A stretch of 64,000 nucleotides of DNA from Andrena cerasifolii (taxonomy: Eukaryota > Arthropoda > Insecta > Hymenoptera > Andrenidae), in contig NC_135124.1 of NCBI RefSeq assembly GCF_050908995.1, forward strand, positions 11,407,548-11,471,547, in the 5' to 3' direction. The translations under genes and the position numbers were made by a program. How positions within the stretch are numbered: position 1 is the first letter of the stretch; every line of letters starts with the position of its first letter. The notes under the pieces were generated by a model, which saw nothing but the letters and a program-made list of their open reading frames with translations, had not been told where the DNA came from and made no database searches. Of the stretch, positions 22,801 through 34,800 are shown in pieces.

Positions 22801-25800
22801 CGCAGCCCATTTAACTGTAGCCCTGATCCTAATTCCTCGGCAAATGAGTTCCGTTCCTCCAGTTTCTCCCTCGAGATTCCTCCCCGCTGAACTCGAGGCA
22901 CTCGCCTCCGACCGTGGATCATCCCTTCGCTCCGAGCCCTGACATGCGAGCCCTCGGAACGCCGCCCAGGCGAACCAAGGAAATAACATCGCTGTAAACA
23001 TATTACCGACCATCGTTCTCCTAGGAGTGGAATCCCGCCCGCTTGCTCGATGGGACTGTAAAAGCTGCTATTATTATCGCAGATGAGAGCTTCCAATTGT
23101 TTATGCTCGACGGTGATTCAGAGCGAGTTACAAGCTCGTTTGCAGGCAAGTTCTATTGAAACCATGACAACGATCAATTCTGAGGAAACAGCGCTATTGA
23201 ATCTGAAAGGAGACTCGCATTCTTTAACCAGGGCCATTTTTTGCGCTAGATGTTCAGAGAATCTTGTCACGCTAGCTCTGATTCATTCCCGATCGCTGGC
23301 AATTCGGGGTAGACGAAAGAAAAAGCGAGCGTCTGGACGCGTCTCCGCGACGCATCGCTGTCAGAAGGGAACATTGACTCAGCGTCGGGGCGCATACGTC
23401 GCGAGCCATTCGGGATTCCACGAATATTCACCGCCACGTCGTAAAAGCCGCCAAACACGCTTAAGATTTTTCGCCCGTCCCGCGGGACCCCTCGCCACTG
23501 CACCTCCTGCCACGTGATCGTGGACTTTCCCCCTCCCGCGCCCGGTGACTGGTTTAGAATAACCCGAAGCTCCGCGCTTCTGTCCCATTCGCGAGTTCGA
23601 TCTCGAGTTGTTCGCGCCTCGCTGTCCTCCACCCTTGGGAATCCACGGCCAACCCCCGGACACCGACCCGCGGAACTCAGACTCGATAATGGAGGTCGCT
23701 AAAGGTGCGTGTAACGAATTCAGCTGGCCGCCTAATCGAATCCCTGTCGCGCTACTCTGTAGCACGGACCATCGTGTGTAGATTGAAATTCAATTTCAAA
23801 ATCCATCAGCCCTTCTTGGCTGCTCCCAGTTCCCTTAATTTTATTGCGTATTTTTGCGTCGGTGAATCGCAGTCAGAAATCCTTGGTGAAAATCGTATCG
23901 TATAGTGTCGCAAATCGAATGACAACACTGTTGCTTCCTCAGCAAACGAAACCGCCGGCAGCCTGGTGGAGCAGTCGCTGAACGTCTCGGCGGAGTCCAA
24001 GTCCGTCTCGACGATGAAGTCCGTGCAGAGTGTACAGACGAAGTCCGTGGTCCAGTCGTCGACGTCGATCAAGTCCGTGAGCTCCTCGTCGACCAGGTCC
24101 CAGCAGTCGATGGAGCTCGAGGAGACGCTCGAGTACACCGACTAGGAGGAGCATTCATCGCCATCACCAGAACTTCATCCCCTTTTCGACATCGTGCCAC
24201 GTAGGAGAGACTAGACGCGGTATTTTGGACTCGACTCCAGCGCGGACCCACTGCGCTGTTTTCTCGCGACTCCCTCGCAGCATCCAGGATTCGAGGGACT
24301 CGAGTGGAACAGCCGGGTACGGTTTGGGAAGCTCGTCGCGTTCCTCTCAGCCCTGACGGCTCCATCGAACATGATTGAAAGGAAATCCGGTTACGCCGAC
24401 CACGGGATGCCTCCTCGCGTTCTGCATGTTCGGTTGGAGCGAGTCAGGAAAGAAGAACGTGCGGATGTTGCGGATGGAGCGTCACCCTTCTCGCCAGGCG
24501 ACTGAGCTGGGGATGCGCGCTTGGGGATAGAAGAAGAGGGAATAGAGAAGGCGCGCAGAGTCGAGTCGAAGGACCGATCGGCAGGTCAAGGCGTCCATTT
24601 AATCGGGGTGCGCTACAGAAATAACCACCGCGCTTCTGAGCCATGTGACAATGAAAAGAAGGAGAGGAGGAAGACGTGGAAGCTGAAGAGAACGAAGGAG
24701 CGTTTGGAAGCCTCGGCCACGAGCTGGCTCTCCTCCAATCGGCGTGGTTCGCCGCCAAATACCGACTGGCCCATTCCTTTTTCTTCCCAGGACTCTCCTA
24801 GGTCGTCCCTTCGATCACTCCGTTGAATACGCAACCCTCCTCCATCATTCACGCGTCTCGATCCCAGACTTCGTTGCGAGCGTTCGATAATCTTTGTACA
24901 ATAAAGTTTCTAAGATATTGTTCCCTTGTTCGTGCATTGCCTGCCTTTCCCGACCCCCTTTCATTCGCTTCTCCAATATACTCCGTTGAATAGGCGGGCG
25001 GGAACAGTAAACGAGGGCGTCCTCGAATAATGGAGCCTGTTGAATCTGAACGAGTCGCGTGTCGGGATCATAAACAGATATCCGAGTGTTCGAGACCGGG
25101 GCCGAGACCGGGGAACAGAAGTTTGCCAAGTTACGAGTAGAAGCCTACTTCTCTTACAATTTCTGCTCTTTATTCGTGTACCTGGCGCAACAGTCGCATT
25201 CATTCGATGGCTGGCCGGGGCGACGTCGATACCGATGACTGTCGCGCGATTATCACGCTCACCCTTCACCTTTTCTTTGCCGCCTATCTCGCGCGAGATT
25301 CTAGAAAGAAATCGTCGCGCTGTCGTCAAAGCCACGTCTCCGAGATCCAATTAGCCTAGGTTCCAACGAGACCCGCGAAAAAACCTAAACCGTCGGCTAA
25401 CCTCGCGGGGGAGGCGGCCTCCTTGAGTCAAAGGAGAAGAAGAGCCTGAGAGGCGTCGCTCGACAAAACTCGGATTACAGTCTCTGCTTTCTACGCGATC
25501 GACAAAGCGTGCCCGTGTTACTCCAATCTTTTCAACCGCGAGCTGAAAGGTCGTCGCGCTCGCTGGCGTTTATACGCGTCGCAAAGTGCCACGAGAACAC
25601 GACCATTCTTCCCCGCTCGTTTCGATCGACAGCGCTGTCGTCGATTCACTCCAGTTTAGCAAGGAGAATACCTGCCCCTGGCTGGCGAGCATAAATAAAG
25701 CGGCTAGACATCGCGAAGCGGCGGACGCGTTTATTAAGCGAACGCGAGTCAAGGGGAGGGGAACGGGGTTGCGCGCGATAGAGTCGAAGCTGAGATTTAT

Positions 25801-28800
25801 AAACCTGACTTCGGTCGCGCGGGATAACGCAGAGAGGTAAATTTTGTTTGAACTGCAATGTTCGGGGATACTTTGAAGAGTGTATAAAGACACAGGGATG
25901 TTTGCGCGTGCGGGTGGAATTGAAGATGGAAGGAAGAATTGTTTGGAAGCTATTGTGGGAGGAGTGTGAATGAGAGTATAAGAATAATAGAAACGATAGG
26001 ATAATATGTGTGCGGCTTGACAGTGTTCCTGGGTCCATTATTTTTGGCCACAGTCACGAACCAATTATTATCAAGATTTTCACTTTTTATGGATCAGAAC
26101 AAAACGCGTATATCGGGACTCGTGGCGGAGGGAAACAGGGCAAAAGGGAAAGTCGGGGGGAAATGTAGAACAAGGCAGGGTGGAATTCACTGACGGTTCC
26201 CGAAATTAAGTGGCACTCGCGGGTGGACTCATGGGACACGGGGCTTCAGCAGCAAATGTCGCTGAAAGTTTTACAGACCACCAAGTTCTGAGGGGCTCCA
26301 CTCGTTTATGGCTTCTCGTATCGCGAAAGCTGGGTACGAAAACCCATCCCCCGGGGAATTTCAATATCTTTGGTAAATACGGTAGATATTCGAGGGCCAA
26401 GAGTTAACGTGTTTCACTTTTATCCCCATTCCCAGCGAGAAATGGTCATGGTGGAGGAATCATTTTAATCGCGTTCTTTAAGGCGGCTCCTGTGAAATGC
26501 CAATGTGGACGTTCCACGCCAGGCATCGAATAACATTCAGCAATAGCAATTCGGATTCTAAAACGAAAGTTTATATCTGACTCTCGGTAACTGTCGAGAC
26601 TTTTGATTGGATTCCGTGTTACTACAATGGCGGTGTAGCCAGTGGCATTTTCTTAGCACGTCTAAAGGACAAACTGTTTTCTATCGCGCGTATAAGGTCT
26701 CTCCTTGTATCGCACAACATCCACACGAGCCACATATTTTTTCCCAGACTTTTTACAATAACCGAGACATCGTAGGTGGGCGAGGTTATTACGTTGTATA
26801 TATTCAAGGTGCACATTCCCTCCGTGTGTAGCTTTTATTCATAAAGGGTGGTTGGCGGTCCGTCGGTTTTATCAAGTCACGTTTCAGTTTACGAGTCCAC
26901 AGGGCCTTCTAATAGAAACCTTCACCTATGATCAACGCCGGGGCAATGCAAATTTTGATTGAAAGTGTTTTGTAAATACATTCCCTTGCCCCCGGCTTTC
27001 TCGCTGCTTAGCGATCAGAGCTCCGAGGGAAACGTTTACGTTAATCGCCCAGAGGTACCGGGGAACACGGTCGACTTGCTGGCCCTCCTTTCGGCACGAC
27101 CGATTTATCGACCCTTCGCCGCGACAAACCCGATTCCTTATCGCCCCGTCGAAACGCAATTCCGAAATAAACAACCCCTCGCGATCGGCGATTTCTCCAG
27201 CCTTATCGCGGAATCGCGAGCGGATTAAATTTTCGGCCGGCAGCCCCGATTGTCATAAATTTTTATCGCGCGTATCAGTTATCGCGGCCCTGGTAGAAAC
27301 ATCGGTCCTGGCGTGTACAAACGATTCTTCTCTGTCAGTGAAGGGAGGACTTATGGGCACTCGCAACGAAACTCCGAGGGAATCGAACCGACGATCGTAC
27401 GAAGCGTCGCGATCACGGTACACCCTCGCTTGGAGAATGTATTTCGGGGAACGCGGGTTTAATCGGGCAAGAGTTGAATGTAGAACGTGGGCCAATTAAT
27501 CCCGCCGCGATGGCGGGGCTCGAGTCTCTGCGTAAATTAGGAAAATCAGGATCGATAGTCTCTTGAGCGATGCTTCTCAAGACGACCGACGAGCTAGGAT
27601 TCTCCGCGGCGTTAAAATCGACGCATAGTTGGAATTTTATTAATTCCGTTTCCGTCGAAATCCTCTAATAACGTGACGGTACAAGGGACTCAACCAGCGA
27701 GCAGGCGAGAAGAGCTAAGCTCCAGGCAGTGATTAAGTTACCGCGTCGCTGTTCAATTGAAATTATTATTATTATAATTATTATTATTATTATTATTATT
27801 ATTTCAACGGGAAAACCCTTTAAAATACAAAGTATACACAGATAAATACAATAAATAAAATAAAATAAAACAAAACAGTCTGCATGCAACAACAAAATTT
27901 GCCACCAATGGTAATATAATAATATACTAGGCCAGGAGTAGCTTAAGCAGTTGCTTCCGAAACGAATCGAGCGAAACTGAAAACAGGTCTATGTCCCCAA
28001 GTCTTTCGGAAATTATACCGATCGGAATCGGTGCTAAATTCTTTCCTCTTCTTACATCGGCAAACGTGTAATGCAACATCGATGTCTCCAATTGACGAAT
28101 CGCAGAAAACAGGATTATCAGGTTCAACGCGTCGAAAGCTAATTAATTATTACGAGAACAATAGCAGGGAAGATTGGAATGAAACGTCGAGTACGTAGGC
28201 CGGATCGCAAGTTGATCGATGAACGAGAGAGCGTGTCGCGCATTTCGCTTGTCATTGTTCTGGTTCTAGGTCGGATTCAGCGCGATTTAATGGGAACGAA
28301 AGGAAGCTGGAATATTAATCCCGAAAGTTGGGGAACGTAATCAAGAACGAATCCGTGGGTCTTTTAGACACTGGGACAGTGGATTAGGTGTCCGCGCAAA
28401 GTCGCAAGTAAACATTCTCGTAAAAAATTACAGTCGAAAAGCGCGCTAGAAATTTATAAATGTAGAAGCTTCTCGGGCGGCAATCATCGTAGGAGTATTC
28501 CGAGTTCTCAAGTTCGAAAGATCAAAGTTTCGAACGTGTTAACTTTAGATTTTACTCGCGAAATATTCGTCGAATGATTAAATCACTGTTCGTAACTGAT
28601 TACCTGCTGCTGTTAACAGAAGTGTTGCTCCTGCTGCGCCTCGAGATGATCGAATCCCCTCGATTGACAACGCCCTTAGGAGTGATACTGAACGCCCGAA
28701 GTCGGTAGAGGTCGTCGCCAGCCCTTGGGTTGTACGCTTTTTCTGGTAAGCTGTGCACACGCGGCCTGATATGATCTGGAACTGCAACATATCGATGGAC

Positions 28801-31800
28801 AGTTAATTAAAGCCTGGTGATTACTTCCAACGAGACAACGAACTAAATAGATATCGACTGGACGTTCCATTAATTAGATACATGCTCTTCGTTAACTGAT
28901 ATCGCTGACCGTACTGTCGCCAATTTTGGATATCCATCAAACCCTATCAAACTATGCATCAAGCGTTCCCTATTTCCCTTCCGAAACCCGTAATGACCAC
29001 CCCGCAGCGATGCATAATAAATTCTATCTAGTTCCAGCACTCGGCTGGGCGAACACCACGTGGAAGTACTATAAGAGGCGAAAGGAATTGAAGACTCTGA
29101 AGTTTGCATCTTGAATTTCTCATTAAACGTTGCACGGGTCAGATCGTTTCCAGCTCGCAAGCTGTCTCCAGTTTCCTGTTAAACAACCCTCCACCAGTTT
29201 TACCGTCCAGTTTTTCGACTCGCTCAATCACGGAACGATTTCCCGTGATTTCAGCGATCAAAGGGTCGCGACTGGCAACGGCGAAACTACCCCGGCTTCG
29301 AGTGCTTCTCAATTTCTCCCCGCGTTGGAAAAGCACGCGAGCTGTCGACGAGTCGCTGCACTCTTTTTTTCACGTACTGCTCTGCAATTTCGATCCGCGA
29401 TTTCTTTCGTAACGCGAACAACCACGCGTGCTTCTATGGAGCTAGCCAGCGTCCGCCTCGTGGCATCCGTGGTTTTTAGAGCGTCCAACGTTCCGGACGG
29501 GCGTTTCGCGACGCCAATTCGTTTGGCGGCGGTCGTCGATTGGAAAAACAGGAGGTCTCGTCGACCGAGCCCTCGAGTCAAAGGGAAAAATTTCATTGGA
29601 CCCGCGCTGCGAAATTCCCGTGCGATTTCGTTCGCTCGGGCGCGTTTAGATCTATCGCTAGGGCCTGCGCGCGATTAGCTTTTACCCCGGTCCCGGTGTC
29701 ATCCGGAATTTTATTAAATTTTTATCCCCCCTTATTTCATCCTCCCGTGGGCGGGCGATATTTGTACAACGTAATTCGCGTTATATGGCGAAATATCGCT
29801 CGCATCCGTCCCGCGTTCCAATTGCCGTCGAATGTGCGCGCGGCGTACCCTATTACTCAACTGAACACGCGTATGGACATCGACCATGCGGAGTAAGCTG
29901 CGTGTCGTGTTATAGATATTATTTGAATACGTCCATTTGCGTCATGACAGTGTACGGACGGGGACAGTGCTGACGTTTAAAAGCGCGCGTGGACCAACGT
30001 TCAAAAGGAGCCACTTGGATGTGGCTAACCACGGGTCGAAGGGCAGTCCTGGCCTTTAGAGGCCAAAGGCAAGCTATGCATAGTATATTCGTAGATTAGG
30101 ACGCGGGGGATCTCCGCGAGACGAGCAAATAGAACATAGATGCGAGAATTCTGCCTTCTATGATCTATACTTATCCTCTTCTGAAGTAATTTTCATTCGA
30201 AGTGAAGAAACATGGATAAAGAGAATTTTCTGTTTCCCTAAATAGAATACCAGAGTCCCCCTTTCGAAGGACACTATTTTATCCGCGGGCCGATCGTCGG
30301 CACGCGAGCACATGCAAGTTCGTCCCGGATGGAAATTGAGACACGACCGTCGGCTCGACAAAGGCTGGCCAAAGCTTCGACATTTGATGCGGTTACAGTC
30401 GACGAGGCACTCAAGAAGTTCGTCTCCCGACAGGCTATCTAATTACGGCAACGACGCGAGCTGGAACTTCGGGTCCCTTGAAATTGGCGACGAGTTTTCG
30501 TCGATTCCATGGGAATTTTCAATGCCACCGCCGGCTTTAAATAGCGCAGTGAGGGAGGAGAGTGACGTCTCGATTAATTAGTCGCCGATTAAATTACATA
30601 ATCAGCCACGACCAGCCGTGTCCGTAAGAGAATCAGAGACAGGGGAATGGTCCACGTGACTCAGGCCGGTCGATTGATAAAGCAGCGAACAGTGGGAGGT
30701 TTCTGAGCTTCAACCTTGATCCAAAAACTCCCACAGACAGGTCCTTTTCCTCTGTAAGAGGGTTTAGAAGCGACGCGTGCCCATTCTTCGAATCGCAGCG
30801 CGCAGACATTTAGGTATTAAAATTCTGGAGGAGAAGAATTCAAAGGGTACGCGGTACGTGCTATATAATTGGTAGAGAGATCGTCAGTGAAATGACAATT
30901 TCTGCAAGTAAAATTGAGGCACGCGCAAGAGAAGGAAAGGATTTAATCAGAGGCTAGAAAGAATTCTAGAGAGTTAAAGAAGACTGTAAGCACGTCTGAC
31001 CTCGCTCGACTCGTTCTACTTTGCTCCTCCGATTGACTTGTACTACTTGCATACGCACTACATCTACATTCAAGTTCATTCCTCCTCCCGGATTTCACGG
31101 TACTGCGTGCACTATGGAAATCCGATGCTTGAAATGCTAAGTAGAAGTATCTGTATTAAAAAGGTAAGGGATACTTTTGATTCACGCGTTTTCTAACATA
31201 GGTACTCCACGCGTGGTCCATCGTTTTCTCCCGTGAAAAACGACATCACTGCGCTACGCTGCTTTGTTGGGAGATACGTTGCTCCCAGACGCCTCGGTTA
31301 TACGCGTTTATGTACTCACATATTTCCATCGTATTTACCGGTACGCGTATCCCTTTCAAGGGGAACTTACCCACAAAGTGGCCTACCTTCAACCCCAATG
31401 TTTAGGAAAAAAATATGTCTCGAAAGAAAAGGTCAACGTTGCTCGACAGCCATTATTCTGAGAGGACATGCTCCTTGGAATAAAAATAAATTTTGTAATA
31501 AGAATATACAAGACATAATAAAGAATACAGTTTCCTAACTGTACCTCACTCAATGAATTTCTGTTATCAATCCCGCAGCACGCACGTCACAGGATGCGAT
31601 AATTCTCATCGCCAATTGATTTTCTATTTTTAGCCAGTTATCGAGGTTATTAATCAGAGCTAAACAACCCGTTATCAGTGGGAATCGTCGCAGCAATCTG
31701 CGAAACAACATTGTCTTCTCTGCGACGCCTTGAGCCAGCTGCCGACACGCTGACACCGCGATTCCTAATAACGCCAACCCTAATACCCGGCAGAAAAGCC

Positions 31801-34800
31801 ACAACGAGACTGGCTGTTTGAGGAAAGTATTTACCCAAGCAGACGTCAGCCACGTAATTAATTTTCTGCGTGCAGATACACCTGTCGCGGATGTACTCGG
31901 TGGTAATCCGTCACGGTGATACATCCTCGCTTTGGTATTCTAGGCACGGCGGAAAATCCGCTGGACAGGAGTCGCATACTGACACGATATCGCCAGGAAT
32001 TATTCGCCCGCATCGCAGAAACTCGAGAAACTAAACGCGGACGCGTTTCGGTGGTTCTCGGACGGTCTTTTAGAAACGGAGCTCTGATTCAGCTCCTTGG
32101 GGGGTGGATCGTCGACTGGCTCGTAGACGCGAAGGTGGCCGGTAATGGAGACAAAGAGAAAAGTGCAAGGTGAATGTCGTCACGTACCACCTTGGATTCC
32201 GAAGGAACTGTGGCCGGAGCAAGAGCGGGGAAGCTCGCCTTTTAAGCCGCGAGGTCCACTGGTAATGGGAAAGCTTGCTCCATGTAATTGCGAGTCGGGT
32301 TTCTGCGTTGCATGCCGTCTCGTTAACCCGCGTGCACCGGCAACGTTCGATTATTACCGTTGATGGAACGCACCGAGGGCTTATCGATTCGGGCAAACGA
32401 GAGTAATGCCGGGGGGCTCTTGGTCCGTTTCGTGGGAAACGCTGGAAGGGGGTTCGGAATAGCCTCGGTCTCGTCGAATACAGCGAAACGGTATTGGAAG
32501 TGGACCGAAGAAGCGGAGAAGTTCGAAAGCATCAGTCACGTAGCGGAAGATTAATGTACACACTGCATACACACTAATCTCTATGGTCGGTTGAACTGTT
32601 GGCAAAAGTTTGCAGAAATTTCCAGGAGTAATCGCTTAAGAAATTACGCGATCCATTTTAACGGCCAAGCAAGTTGCTCCGCCACGATCGCGGGGCGGTT
32701 TTCAGGTTGTAAATTCACGGAACAACGAATCCCACGGAATGCGCGTGCACATTTGTTTCGTTAGCGGAGACCGCGCCTCGCGTTCAAAGTTTAAACCAGG
32801 GCAGGGAGGGCCGTGTCCCTACCACTTCCGATACAATTCAATATAAACGGCGACGCACGATTAAAAACTACCCGGGAACAATGCCCGATCTGATAGTTTG
32901 ACCTCGTTTCTGCGCGCACGTCGCTCAATTGCCACGACCGTGTTACAAAAACTGCCGCGGCGAGTAGGGAAGGTAGGGAAAGTTTGTTATCGCCGAAAAC
33001 TACTAGGTAGCCTCAAACGCCACTCTACGCGCCTCCCCTTGTTTCTAACTTTCGGAGCAGTTCGGAGCACTCATATCTATCCCATTGCACTTAATAATCT
33101 GCCTCGAAAACGAGCCCCCTTATTTCCTGTATCTTCGACAACCTCGCAATGCTTAGCTAATCCGAAACACCAGTGTCATCGGTCCTCCCTTAGACCGTGT
33201 ATACCCATATACACGGCCGTCTGCTCTATATGAAGCCACGAGTCAAAGTGAAGCAAAGATAACGTGGAAAAGTGACGTCACTTGTGGGCAAAAGATAATC
33301 CAAAATGTTGGATATTGCCTCAGATCTTAGTTGGTCCTTTATATCTTTTTCCGTGAATAATTTTGGAATAATTATTAATAATGGTGCAAAGATTTTGTAC
33401 GAAGAATTGCAAAGACAATGATTAAACCGTATTTTCGTAAATATTTATACATTGCTGGAACTTCCTTTATTACGTTGCCCACAAGTGACGTCACGTAGAT
33501 GATTTTACCCGTGCCTATGGATATATATCGTCTAAGGGTCGTCCGAAGGGACAATCAACCCCCTTTGTAAGTGTCAGCGGTATTCGAATATTAAGTTCGG
33601 AGAGAAGAAAGCCCGCCGTCTGGGTAGCTAAATTGATAAAGCAGACGCAGGGTCCCGTTCAATCGAATCAGTCGATTCCTTTTGTCCCCGCGTCTCCAAC
33701 CCCTCGATAACGACCCGGCTGGTCAAGGTACGCTCGATGACCAGCGATCCCCAAGAAAAATCGCCCTCCGGGCGCCAGTTAACGAGAGACAAATGCCCTT
33801 ACCTGGTAGCTCGAGAAAGTTGGACGTCCTGCGCTGTCTGGCGCGGGGGTGCGCGCTGAAATTCAACGGGCCCACGTCCTCGTTGCTGACGTTCGACAAA
33901 TTGGAGCACTGACTGTCACGGGAGCCGCGTCTGGACGCGAGATAGGCTGCAACGCACACAGAGGCACACGTCATACACAAACGTGACGGAATTTCATGAA
34001 ATGCCGGCGGGCAGTTCGTGACGCGTACCGCGTCAAAGGGATCGTTGCGGGGCAAACCGCGACGCGATGCGGCCCGGGCAACGATTATTTCCCTGGCAGA
34101 CTACATAGGCGCGTGGAGAACCGTTGCCGGGGAATACCATCGGAAGATGTTAACGGTTCGATTTACCGCGGCGTTGATCGTCGATCGTGGAGGTCCAAGC
34201 TAATACTTTCTGGCGTTCGATCTCCTCCGCGCGGCCGTGATTCCGACTCGCGAGGGGATTAAAGGTCGAAGGGGGATTACGGGATTACGCATTCTTGAAA
34301 TACGTTGAACAGCGGGCTTTCAGAGGCCCTGATGGAAGAGGACAGGGGGTAAAGAAGTAGTTAACGATTCGGGGGAGAAAGCGCCGACGGGAGAGCTCGA
34401 TTTACTCTGGACCTTTAAATGAGGATCTAATCGGATCGAAGAGGCGACTGGGGAAAATTATTAAACCGAGTCCACGTGACTTTGATCCTTTCTTTGTTGC
34501 GCGATTCAAGGCCGCTGGGATTCACCGTAATTAGGGGATGTTATGTCGACATCCGATCTGAGCCTCCAGGCACATTAACTCGTTCATCGTGGGGAATAAA
34601 TGTTTAATAAAGATCAGAGCCAAAGATTGGTTTATGCAAACAAGAGTGGAATAAAATTCTGCGCTTCCGTTTCTCCTCTTATCTTGCCGTCTCTTTTTAC
34701 CGCTCTCGCGGGACCATTACCGGCGGAACGATTATTTAACCCGCGTACGTGTCCTTCTTCGTATTCCGCGGTTCCGCTCGACAATTCGCGCTGATTGCGA

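Larger units (their letters stand above)
17099..28603 (-). other. Rgk1: RGK intron 3 (about 11.5 kb)
   Basis: The largest intron. It hosts the terminal exon of a plus-strand gene (23943-24145), a TATATATAAAC motif at 20116-20126 (plus strand), an AT-rich block of unknown origin at about 20400-21180, and an ATT microsatellite at about 27763-27802. Two further candidate exons (18071-18210 plus, 20317-20400 minus) are discussed in findings. Confidence 0.6.
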
